Assembly (NCBI RefSeq): GCF_000311785.1
Contig: NZ_HE978559.1
Location: 1 to 34,783 of the forward strand
Origin: Brevibacillus massiliensis
GTDB lineage: Bacteria; Bacillota; Bacilli; Brevibacillales; Brevibacillaceae
DNA: 34,783 nt
Direction: 5' to 3'
Below are positions 1 through 6,072 of this stretch, piece after piece (position 1 is the first letter of the stretch; each line of letters begins with the position of its first letter). The position numbers and the translations under genes were made by a program. Under the pieces are notes generated by a model that saw only the letters and a program-made list of their open reading frames with translations, searched no databases and was not told the origin of the DNA.

Positions 1-61
1 CGATCATGCAAATAGGTGCTCCTCCTATGGACAGATGACCAATCCTGCTGACATGCACTGA

Positions 62-70
62 CATAGAGTA
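62..70 (+). promoter_or_regulatory. Possible sigma-K-type -10 element
   Basis: CATAGAGTA fits the mother-cell sigma-K -10 pattern CATAnnnTA. It lies about 39 bases before the TTG start of the SpoVIF-like gene and about 25 before its ribosome site. I do not see a well-placed AC -35, so the call rests on the -10 and on the likely sporulation role of the gene. Confidence 0.3.
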
Positions 71-100
71 ATGGAGAGGGATGTTGAAGGAGGAGAGGAT

Positions 101-361
101 TTGGACATCGATCAATTGTTAAAGATCGTAAAGTCCGTTCCCAAGGAAAAGCTGCGGACGGACGCCGGTCTGAAGGATTTGCTCAGGGAAATCGGCCAAA
201 AGTCGGGCAAGGCATTTACGGATCAGCAATTGAATGATTACGTCGCCCGGTTTCGCAAAATGGCGCGTACGGAAGATGCCGAGAGCATGATCGATAAGTT
301 GACCCAACGAGGCATCAAGCCGAGTGTTTTGAACCGGATTAAAAAAGGGTTCCGCAAATAG
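101..361 (+). CDS. Small sporulation protein, SpoVIF-like
   Basis: This 86-residue, charged, helical cytoplasmic protein has no signal peptide or membrane segment. I chose TTG at 101 because AAGGAGG at 87-93 sits at ideal distance; the in-frame ATG at 71 has no ribosome site. Length and the pattern of helices, from DIDQLLKIVKSVP through LLREIG to LNDYVARFRK, recall SpoVIF (YjcC) of B. subtilis, a roughly 87-residue protein of late mother-cell gene control and coat assembly. The resemblance is judged from memory, not by alignment. The possible sigma-K -10 upstream agrees with that role. The next gene starts 3 bases after its stop, so the two are probably co-transcribed. It could also be an unrelated small spore protein. 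Confidence 0.45.
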   Translation: MDIDQLLKIVKSVPKEKLRTDAGLKDLLREIGQKSGKAFTDQQLNDYVARFRKMARTEDAESMIDKLTQRGIKPSVLNRIKKGFRK

Positions 362-364
362 GGG

Positions 365-859
365 GTGAACACCACGGCACGGACAAAACCGCTCACAGCA
401 AAGGCAAAACCGCAAAAAAAGACGGAAACCAGGCCAAAACCCCCGTATGAAGAGATCATAAATGCGCTGCAGCAAATGAATGAGGTTCAGGCAGGCCGCC
501 AGGAGCAGTTGAGTGCGGAGATCAGCTCGCTGCGTCAGGAACTCGGGGAGGTAAAAGAGATTGTCTCCAAGCTCAAACCGGTGCAGTCTGGCGGGCGCGG
601 AGTGTTAGGGCGCAGAAAAAAGACTGCGGTAACAGTGGAGGAACCGCCAAAAACAGCTCTTCCGCTGCAGGACCTGCTGCCGCTTTTACCGCAGTTGGTC
701 GAGATGGTTCCACAGCTGAAAAAAATGAAGGTAGCAGAATCAATGAAGCTTCTCTCCAATCCGGTGGTGATGAACATGATTCAGCAGTTCATCGCCAGTG
801 GCGGGCTGAAAACCAAAGCGCTGCCAGAGCCCGCCGAAAGCCGGCGCCGAAGGGCCTGA
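365..859 (+). CDS. Hypothetical basic coiled-coil protein
   Basis: I do not recognise this 164-residue protein. The first 25 residues are rich in Lys/Arg/Thr/Pro. Residues about 28-70 form a heptad-like amphipathic helix (QEQLSAEISSLRQELGEVKE) suggesting a coiled coil. Residues 95-150 hold a Leu/Pro/Met-rich helical region (LQDLLPLLPQLVEMVPQL), and the tail is very basic (RRRRA). There is no signal peptide or membrane span. GTG at 365 follows the preceding stop by 3 bases and lacks a clear ribosome site of its own, so translation is probably coupled to the SpoVIF-like gene. An intrinsic terminator follows at 870. A spore-structural role is inference from context only. Confidence 0.6.
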   Translation: MNTTARTKPLTAKAKPQKKTETRPKPPYEEIINALQQMNEVQAGRQEQLSAEISSLRQELGEVKEIVSKLKPVQSGGRGVLGRRKKTAVTVEEPPKTALPLQDLLPLLPQLVEMVPQLKKMKVAESMKLLSNPVVMNMIQQFIASGGLKTKALPEPAESRRRRA

Positions 860-869
860 TCCCTTATTT

Positions 870-902
870 GAGGACCGCTCACAACAGCAGGTCCTCTTTT
901 TT
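870..902 (+). terminator. Intrinsic terminator
   Basis: GAGGACC at 870-876 pairs with GGTCCTC at 890-896, followed by six T residues. It closes the two-gene unit that starts at 101. Confidence 0.8.
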
Positions 903-922
903 GCGTCGGTATAAAAAGCTTC

Positions 923-976
923 CACTAAAGAAGAACCAGCTTCTTCGAGAGGGCTTCGACAGAAGCTTTTTTTAGT
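923..976. repeat. Dispersed palindromic repeat, copy A
   Basis: This ~54-base element matches 9768-9820 at about 46 of 53 positions. Its ends pair (ACTAAA 924-929 with TTTAGT 971-976). Inside, GCTTC 939-943 pairs with GAAGC 962-966 and TCGA 945-948 with TCGA 956-959, followed by a T run, so it also resembles a rho-independent terminator. It lies 20 bases after the terminator at 870-902, as copy B also lies behind a terminator. AAAAAGCTTC at 913-922 is also complementary to GAAGCTTTTT at 962-971. Confidence 0.7.
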
Positions 977-1103
977 CCTAAACTACTAGAAAACTTTTTT
1001 GGACAACCGGCGTCTAATGTAATGTGACCGACAAAATCCGACGACTGGTAATCCCGCTTATGCGTGTTGAGTATAGATCATCAAGAAACAAGGGAGGACA
1101 GGA

Positions 1104-2762
1104 ATGAGGAAGTATGTTGCGCCGCTGTTTGTGTTTCTCAGCTTGTTGTTCATCATTCCCGGTATGACCGCTGCGGCTTCGGGCTCAGGGACGGATCAGA
1201 TTCGTCTGATGATCGAGGGGAATCTGGTACAACCCGAGGTCCCGCCGATCATGCAAAACGACAGGACGCTGGTGCCGATCCGGGTTATTGCCGAGGGCTT
1301 GGGAGCGGAGGTCGACTGGGACCAAGACAGCTTTACCGCTACCGTCAACAAGGGAAACCATCAGTTGGTTCTCAGGCTCAACCAAAAACAAGCAACCGTC
1401 AATGGAAAAACCGTACAACTGGATGCACCGCCACTTTTACATAAGGACCGAATGCTGCTGCCGCTGCGATTTGTCGGCGAAGCACTCGGTTCAACCGTTG
1501 GATGGGACAACGAATCGCAGACCGTTGTGGTCAATCAGCCGATTTCGCTGCAGATCAACGGCTTGAATGTCACGAGTACGATGAAGTCTTATAAATGGGA
1601 CGGACAGTTGTATCTGCCGGTGGGGAAGATAGCCGAACAGCTGGGTACAGTGCTGGATGTGAAAAAACTCTCGTCCCGCAAGACGATCGATTCTGTCGTC
1701 GCAGCCTCTCTAGCCGAGGTCCAAGAATTGCTTGGAGCAAAAATAGACTGGGATAAAGAGCGGAATTCGGTCAAGGTGGAAAGGGTAAGCCGCCTCGACG
1801 CGATTGTCGTGGACGGCGAGAAAGTGCGGCTCGCCATCGATAAACCTGGCACCCCTAAAACCTTTACCTTGACGGATCCGCGCAGGATTGTGATCGATTT
1901 GCCCAATACCATCCTGTCCGACGAGTTGGAGGACGGATTGCAAGCAGATGGGCTGGGAGTGGCTTACCAGGCAGGAAAAAACGATGCAGCACCGGCTGCG
2001 GATTCAGCAGAAACAGCTACGAGCTACGAGGCAGGCCAAGCGGTACAACAGACCGCTGGCACTACAGCCAATCCGGCGCTGCCTCCACTGATTAAAAGCA
2101 TACGCTACAGCCAATACAGCGACGCCCCCTACACGGTCAGGGTAGTCCTTGAGCTCGACCGAAAAGCCACCTACAAGCTTGAGCAGAATGATGACGGACT
2201 CGGCATCGCGCTCTTCGGAAAATCAGGCTTTCTCATCGTCGTCGACGCCGGCCACGGCGGACACGATTCGGGGGCATTGGGCATAGCCGGAAATAAGGAG
2301 AAAGATTACAATCTCGCTGTCGCAAATCGGGTAGTGGAACTGCTGAAACAGTATCCCGAGTTTCAGGTTGTCGCTACGCGTTCAACAGATGTCTTCCTGG
2401 AACTGAAAGAGCGCGTTCAGATCGCAAACGACTATGATGCCGATGTTTTCCTGTCGATTCACGCCAACTCGTTCCAACCGCAAACGAGGGGAACAGAGAC
2501 CTATTACTACAACGCCAACAGCAAACAGCTGGCTGAAATCGTTCACCGCCACCTGGTCGGGGCAACCCAATTCCCTGACCGCGGCGTTCATACGTCGGGA
2601 TTCTACGTGATCAAAAATACGAAAATGCCTGCGGTATTGACTGAAACCGGATTTTTGACCAACAGCGTCGAAAACGCAAAGTTAGTGGATCCGAAGTTTC
2701 AGGATCAAGTGGCACGGGCGCTGGTTGCAGCGATCCGAGAGTATTACGAAAAAAATAAATAG
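1104..2762 (+). CDS. N-acetylmuramoyl-L-alanine amidase with stalk and AMIN domains
   Basis: This secreted zinc hydrolase should cut the bond between N-acetylmuramic acid and L-alanine in peptidoglycan. It has 552 residues. A signal peptide ends near the AAASG at 23-27. Two copper-amine-oxidase N-like repeats (about 32-88 and 92-146) each carry the L(V/L)P(I/L)R signature. A third, degenerate one spans about 147-230. An AMIN-type wall-targeting region covers about 232-372, interrupted by an Ala/Thr/Ser/Gln-rich insert at about 290-326. The C-terminal Amidase_3 domain shows zinc ligands H384 (DAGHGG), E399 and H453 (SIHAN) and catalytic E514 (TETGF), so it looks active. ATG at 1104 is preceded by GGGAGG. 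The GerM-like gene follows after 18 bases, which suggests co-expression in spore or cell-wall work. No confident gene symbol. Confidence 0.9.
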   Translation: MRKYVAPLFVFLSLLFIIPGMTAAASGSGTDQIRLMIEGNLVQPEVPPIMQNDRTLVPIRVIAEGLGAEVDWDQDSFTATVNKGNHQLVLRLNQKQATVNGKTVQLDAPPLLHKDRMLLPLRFVGEALGSTVGWDNESQTVVVNQPISLQINGLNVTSTMKSYKWDGQLYLPVGKIAEQLGTVLDVKKLSSRKTIDSVVAASLAEVQELLGAKIDWDKERNSVKVERVSRLDAIVVDGEKVRLAIDKPGTPKTFTLTDPRRIVIDLPNTILSDELEDGLQADGLGVAYQAGKNDAAPAADSAETATSYEAGQAVQQTAGTTANPALPPLIKSIRYSQYSDAPYTVRVVLELDRKATYKLEQNDDGLGIALFGKSGFLIVVDAGHGGHDSGALGIAGNKEKDYNLAVANRVVELLKQYPEFQVVATRSTDVFLELKERVQIANDYDADVFLSIHANSFQPQTRGTETYYYNANSKQLAEIVHRHLVGATQFPDRGVHTSGFYVIKNTKMPAVLTETGFLTNSVENAKLVDPKFQDQVARALVAAIREYYEKNK

Positions 2763-2780
2763 GAGTAGTTGGAGGTTGTT

Positions 2781-3323
2781 ATGAGACGCTTATGCAGTTT
2801 CTTTTTCCTGTTTGCTCTAGCCCTTCTGCTGACTGCTTGCGGATCGGGAAAACAGGCTCTTCCGCCTTCTGATACGAATCAGGTGGAACAGGAGCCAAAT
2901 AACCCTAATTCGCCGGTACAGGAAATACAGGGGGCTTCTACCAAGCTGACCGTCTACTATTCGGACAGCGATCTTACCAAGCTGGTAACGGAAGAGCGGG
3001 TGGTCAATTACAGTGACGATACGGAGAAGTACGAGGCCGCCATTTCATTGCTCGGAGAGTCAGACGAAGAAGGCCATGTGCCGCTTTGGAAAAATTTCGC
3101 TTACCACTCCATTTCCTTCAAGGACGGAGAGCTGACTATCGACGCCAAAGGGGACAACCAGTACAATCTCGGTTCAGGAGGAGAAGCGTTTGCGATCGAT
3201 GCGTTAAAACAGACGCTGTTCCAGTTTTCCGAGGTGGAGAAAATCCGCATTCTGGTGGACGGAAAACCTACGGAATCGCTGATGGGCCATGTCAGCATCG
3301 AAGAACCTTTAACACGTGACTGA
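2781..3323 (+). CDS. GerMN-domain lipoprotein, GerM-like
   Basis: This 180-residue lipoprotein has an N-terminal hydrophobic segment ending in the lipobox LLTAC, a low-complexity linker, and a GerMN-type domain from about residue 53 to 172 (starting KLTVYYSDSD, with alternating strands and the late motif VEKIRILVDG). In B. subtilis GerM is a two-domain sporulation and germination lipoprotein that helps assemble the forespore-mother-cell channel; this copy has one such domain. ATG 2781 sits five bases after GGAGG, preferable to the upstream in-frame TTG at 2769. It is probably co-transcribed with the amidase and ends at a strong terminator. Confidence 0.8.
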   Translation: MRRLCSFFFLFALALLLTACGSGKQALPPSDTNQVEQEPNNPNSPVQEIQGASTKLTVYYSDSDLTKLVTEERVVNYSDDTEKYEAAISLLGESDEEGHVPLWKNFAYHSISFKDGELTIDAKGDNQYNLGSGGEAFAIDALKQTLFQFSEVEKIRILVDGKPTESLMGHVSIEEPLTRD

Positions 3324-3326
3324 GCA

Positions 3327-3366
3327 AAACAAGCGGTTAGCCTGCTTTTGGGCTAGCCGCTTGTTT
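3327..3366. terminator. Bidirectional terminator
   Basis: A 16-base arm at 3327-3342 (AAACAAGCGGTTAGCC) pairs almost perfectly with 3351-3366, with a short T-rich loop. It lies between the convergent GerM-like gene and the DUF3846-like gene, and overlaps the last codons of the latter. Confidence 0.85.
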
Positions 3367-3625
3367 CTTCAAGCTGTCTGCGAATGTTTTTCACATCCTG
3401 GTCTGTCAAGGAGCCGAATGCCCCGACCTCGCCGTCTCCGTCGGTCTCTATTTTGGTGACGACAAACGGGCCAAAAGCGCCGGAACTCGGGTTTCGGAGC
3501 AGCTGATAATGGCCAAACCGCTCCGACTTGAAGTCGCCAACGATCCCCTTTAACGAATCGATTCCGTGTTCCACTTCCCGTACGACCGCTGCCTGACCTG
3601 GTTCCACAACGACAATTTTCAGCAT
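3353..3625 (-). CDS. DUF3846-like small protein
   Basis: This is a 90-residue cytoplasmic protein of unknown function. The N-terminus (MLKIVVVEPGQAAVVREV, then DSLKGIVGDF) follows the pattern I associate with DUF3846 proteins, which open with a (K/V)VVEPG strand and a helix containing SLQ..VGG. The rest is less typical. ATG at 3625 is preceded on the minus strand by AAAGGAG, so it is preferred over the longer in-frame start at 3664. It stands alone between convergent and divergent neighbours. Such proteins are often seen on phages or plasmids, so horizontal origin is possible but not shown here. Confidence 0.6.
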   Translation of the reverse strand: MLKIVVVEPGQAAVVREVEHGIDSLKGIVGDFKSERFGHYQLLRNPSSGAFGPFVVTKIETDGDGEVGAFGSLTDQDVKNIRRQLEETSG

Positions 3626-3733
3626 CCGACCACTCCTTTCATAAAGTTTTCTCCAAAGAGACATTCGTTACCCGGAAAACCTTTCGCTTTATGCCGCAAT
3701 ATACAGGCAGTGCCGGAGTATCTTGGAAAAGCC

Positions 3734-3761
3734 TTGTTCCAATCCAGGTTTTTCGTATAGA
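3734..3761 (+). promoter_or_regulatory. Predicted sigma-A promoter of the ArsR gene
   Basis: TTGTTC at 3734-3739 and TATAGA at 3756-3761 are separated by 16 bases, and the ArsR-family start lies 42 bases downstream. ArsR proteins usually bind their own promoter, but no clear 12-2-12 operator is visible. Confidence 0.4.
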
Positions 3762-3802
3762 ATAATGGGTAGCAGAAAAATGAAATAAAGGCGGGGAGGA
3801 AT

Positions 3803-4141
3803 ATGGATTCCACGGACATGATGCAAATACTGTTGATGGCAGAATTGTTTAAACTCCTTGGAGATAAGACCCGACTTACGATTATGGCGTTGTTGCATGC
3901 GAAATCGCTTTGTGTGCGTGACTTGGTAGAAATTTTGCAAGCTTCTCAGCCATCCGTTTCCCAACATTTGGCAAAGTTAAGAATGCAGGGATTAGTGAAA
4001 GAAACGCGAAAAGGGCCCTGGGTATATTATTCTGTCAGCAACGAGTGCCAACCGATGATGGAACTGATATTGGAGCAACTTCCTGATCTGAAACACGTAG
4101 TGGCCAATGCGGAACGCGATAAGGTCAGTGTAGTGTATTAA
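3803..4141 (+). CDS. ArsR/SmtB-family winged-helix repressor
   Basis: This 112-residue DNA-binding regulator has a winged helix-turn-helix at about residues 12-80, including FKLLGDKTRLTIM, the recognition helix QPSVSQHLAKLR and the wing GLVKETRKGPWVYYS. In metal-sensing ArsR members the third-helix segment is ELCVCDL; here it reads SLCVRDL with one Cys, so the classic arsenite site is incomplete and the signal cannot be stated. The start follows GGGGAGG. No transporter or arsenate reductase is beside it; the nearest downstream gene is a convergent glutaredoxin-like protein, so redox sensing is only a guess. The target genes are unknown. Confidence 0.85.
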   Translation: MDSTDMMQILLMAELFKLLGDKTRLTIMALLHAKSLCVRDLVEILQASQPSVSQHLAKLRMQGLVKETRKGPWVYYSVSNECQPMMELILEQLPDLKHVVANAERDKVSVVY

Positions 4142-4148
4142 AGGTTGA

Positions 4149-4186
4149 AAGCAGAAAGGTGAAGCGCTTGCTTCACCTTTCTGCTT
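4149..4186. terminator. Perfect hairpin between convergent genes
   Basis: A 16-base perfect stem (4149-4164 with 4171-4186) and six-base loop lie between the ArsR stop and the glutaredoxin stop. There is no good T tract on either strand. A transcript barrier serving both directions is likely. Confidence 0.65.
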
Positions 4187-4190
4187 ATGA

Positions 4191-4442
4191 TCACGAAAGC
4201 CCCAGTTCCCGTTTGAGGGATTCTTTGTCAAAACCGTGAATGACGCTGCGCTCACCGTTTTCTTTTTCAATCAGGGTTACAGGCGTAGCATTGGCTCCCA
4301 GGTCGACAGCCTCGTTGAAATACACCGTATTTTCACGGATATTTCGATCTTCAAAGGAAATCCCCTGCTGCGTCAGCCACATTTTTTCTTCCTGGCAAGG
4401 ACCGCATGTCGGTTGGGTATAAATAATCAGTTTTACAGCCAT
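4191..4442 (-). CDS. Glutaredoxin/NrdH-like thiol-disulfide protein
   Basis: This is an 83-residue thioredoxin-fold protein. A first strand (KLIIYTQ) leads into the redox motif CGPC at residues 13-16, then a helix, then the cis-Pro strand ATPVTLI and the C-terminal SVIHGFDKESL, as in small glutaredoxins and NrdH. CGPC is the thioredoxin-type dipeptide. ATG at 4442 follows AAAGGAGTG on the minus strand. It is probably monocistronic, transcribed away from the transporter remnant. The physiological partner is unknown. Confidence 0.85.
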   Translation of the reverse strand: MAVKLIIYTQPTCGPCQEEKMWLTQQGISFEDRNIRENTVYFNEAVDLGANATPVTLIEKENGERSVIHGFDKESLKRELGLS

Positions 4443-4541
4443 GATGGTATCACTCCTTTACCTGTCTTTTCGTGGAACGTTCAATCATTTCCTGCTTGGT
4501 TACACACTTTGCCTTCACTTTCGGAAAGGCGGACATGAGCA

Positions 4542-4922
4542 TTGAGATCAGTCTTGATTGGCATTATCGCAGCTTTATTTTTCTCGGCCACCTTCATTTT
4601 AAACCGTTCGATGAGCCTGGAAGGCGGCTCCTTTGCCTGGAGTGCCTCCCTTCGTTTTTTATTTATGATACCATTGCTGCTTGCCGTTGTGACACTAAAA
4701 GGCAGCGCAAGCAAGCTGTTTGCTGATTTGCGCCGCAGGTTCGCTGTTTGGTTCATTTGGGGCACAGTAGGTTTTGGCATTTTTTACGCCGGAATTTGTT
4801 TTGCCGGCGAAAATGGACCTTCGCTTGTCTCGGTTGTGGGAATATTGGTTGTCTGTCTGGGCATTGTCATGCAAAGCAGGGGAAGTAAAAAGAAACGGCA
4901 GCCGCCAGCAGCATTCGACTGA
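4542..4922 (+). pseudogene. Internally deleted EmrE/DMT-family transporter remnant
   Basis: The reading frame codes 126 residues. The first ~90 match the N-terminus of ten-helix drug/metabolite-type exporters of the Bacillus EmrE-like family (ALFFSATFILNRSMSLEGG, then SASLRFLFMIPLL and WGTVGFGIFYAGICFA). The last ~35 (SLVSVVGILVVCLGIVMQSR plus a basic tail) match the final helix of the same family. The ~200 residues between are missing, so an in-frame internal deletion is inferred near codons 88-92. The putative start is TTG at 4542 with a weak ribosome site. A four-helix product could still be made, but transport is unlikely. A native short protein cannot be excluded. Confidence 0.65.
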
Positions 4923-4952
4923 TTTGGACTTATGCATGTCAAAAAATGGGTG

Positions 4953-4982
4953 GATACCTCTTCGCGTCACTGAGCACATTAT
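4953..4982 (+). promoter_or_regulatory. Possible sigma-G promoter of the SASP gene
   Basis: GGATA at 4953-4957 and CACATTA at 4976-4982, 18 bases apart, each differ by one base from my recollection of the sigma-G patterns GHATR and CATnHTA. They sit 28 bases before the SASP start. Gamma-type SASP genes are forespore genes, which supports the reading. Confidence 0.4.
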
Positions 4983-5009
4983 GTACAGACGTGGAGGAGG
5001 TGAACCATC

Positions 5010-5255
5010 ATGGCAAAACGTAACCAAGCTGGTATGAACCAAGCAGGTATCAACGCAGCAACCGAATTCTCCAGCGAGACGAACGCATCTGAGGTACGTC
5101 GTCAAAACCAGCAATCTGCTGCCAATGCACAACAACAAGGTGCTGCTCAAAACGCTGCTACTGAATTTGCTAGTGAGACGAACGTATCCCAGGTACGCCG
5201 TCAAAACCAGCAATCTGCTGCCAAAGCAGCCCAAAATAACAACGCAAATCAATAA
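5010..5255 (+). CDS. sspE: Gamma-type small acid-soluble spore protein
   Basis: This 81-residue protein, rich in Gln, Asn and Ala, is a forespore amino-acid store degraded by the GPR protease during germination. Two imperfect repeats are visible (about residues 17-34 and 49-66), each with a TEF(S/A)SETN GPR cleavage motif followed by VRRQNQQSAA. It has no membrane or signal segment. The start ATG 5010 is preceded by GGAGGAGGTG, a strong ribosome site suited to an abundant protein. It is flanked by a candidate sigma-G promoter and a terminator, so it is probably a single-gene unit. Confidence 0.93.
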   Translation: MAKRNQAGMNQAGINAATEFSSETNASEVRRQNQQSAANAQQQGAAQNAATEFASETNVSQVRRQNQQSAAKAAQNNNANQ

Positions 5256-5267
5256 ACTGATTACAAG

Positions 5268-5299
5268 AGGCCCTCGCCAACTAAACGGCGAGGGCCTTT
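5268..5299 (+). terminator. Intrinsic terminator after sspE
   Basis: AGGCCCTCGCC at 5268-5278 pairs perfectly with GGCGAGGGCCT at 5287-5297, followed by a short T run. Confidence 0.8.
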
Positions 5300-5442
5300 A
5301 CGTATTTACCCAGAGAAAAATGCGCAGGCCTTGGCAACGCCTGCCCAGTCGGAGTCACTTTTTCCCGGTACTTTTCCCGCAATTCGTATGTGTGTTTTCC
5401 CGCTCATTTTGTCATAATGGGCTTAGAAGAGGTGAGAGACAA

Positions 5443-5826
5443 GTGATAGTAGGAATGGGAATCGATCTGATTGAAATCGACCGGATCGCGGAATTGCTGC
5501 AGCGGAAACCAACATTCGTTCAGCGGATATTGACCGACAAGGAAAGGGAACTTTTGCCCAAAGGCGATCGCCGGTCATTGGAATACATCGCAGGCCGTTT
5601 TGCGGCCAAGGAAGCCGCCGCGAAAGCGCTCGGAACGGGAATTGGCGCCCATGTCGGCTTTCAGGATATTGAAGTGCTGCGGGAAGATAACGGAGCGCCT
5701 TTCCTGCGGATCAAACAAGAGGTATTGGCGGCAAGGTACGGGCTTTTGCAAACGCCCGTATGCCACCTGAGCATTTCGCATTCAGATACATACGCCATTG
5801 CCCAAGTGATTCTTGAACAAGCGTAA
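5443..5826 (+). CDS. acpS: Holo-[acyl-carrier-protein] synthase
   Basis: AcpS transfers 4'-phosphopantetheine from CoA to a serine of acyl carrier protein, activating fatty-acid synthesis. The 127-residue length is typical. Family motifs are present: GMGIDLIEIDRI near the N-terminus (Mg-binding Asp), GRFAAKEAAAKALGTGI in the middle (catalytic/Mg Glu), and HLSISHS near the end. GTG 5443 is chosen for the AAGAGGTGA site 9-15 bases upstream; the open frame extends to 5125 but those codons overlap the SASP gene and show no family similarity. A CATAAT -10-like box lies at 5413-5418. It heads the conserved acpS-ydcC-alr order. Confidence 0.95.
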   Translation: MIVGMGIDLIEIDRIAELLQRKPTFVQRILTDKERELLPKGDRRSLEYIAGRFAAKEAAAKALGTGIGAHVGFQDIEVLREDNGAPFLRIKQEVLAARYGLLQTPVCHLSISHSDTYAIAQVILEQA

Positions 5827-5833
5827 CTTGTCT

Positions 5834-5862
5834 GCATATTGGGACGAGGATGGACATAGATA
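5834..5862 (+). promoter_or_regulatory. Possible sigma-E promoter upstream of the ydcC-like gene
   Basis: GCATATT at 5834-5840 fits the sigma-E -35 pattern kmATATT. After 14 bases CATAGATA at 5855-5862 matches the CATA core of the sigma-E -10 (CATACAnT). It would transcribe the small frame at 5894 and the ydcC-like gene, which in B. subtilis I recall as a sigma-E regulon member. Confidence 0.4.
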
Positions 5863-5893
5863 TATATCGCGTAGATTAGGAGGGACCACCTGA

Positions 5894-5986
5894 ATGTCAA
5901 AGGGAGTATCCGTCCGCCTGTCAGCGATATCACTGTCTCATTTTCTCCCATCTCGTTATTTTCCCAACTTTCATGCAATGAAATAG
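5894..5986 (+). CDS. Candidate 30-residue small protein
   Basis: An ATG at 5894 lies nine bases after a strong AGGAGGG site (5878-5884) and opens 30 codons ending in TAG at 5984-5986. The product starts MSKGVSVRLSAISL and is basic, with several Ser, Phe and His residues and no membrane span. It lies between acpS and the ydcC-like gene, downstream of a possible sigma-E promoter. I know no homolog. The ribosome site is the main evidence; it might instead be a leader peptide for the next gene or a chance frame. Confidence 0.3.
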   Translation: MSKGVSVRLSAISLSHFLPSRYFPNFHAMK

Positions 5987-6072
5987 TGAGATTCGCCCGG
6001 ATGACATATTTCCCTGGAAATAGACAGGGTTGCCTTCCTCTGTCGAATAACTGACAAGGAGGAATTCATTGG

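Noticed and set aside
1-26. A possible minus-strand gene start: AGGAGG (21-26) facing TTG/ATG at 11 or 7
   Set aside because: Only two to three codons lie in the window, so the coding frame cannot be tested.
5040-5215. Two internal repeats in the region of the SASP gene, considered as a tandem DNA repeat
   Set aside because: They are the known duplicated protease-site segments of gamma-type SASP, not an independent repeat.
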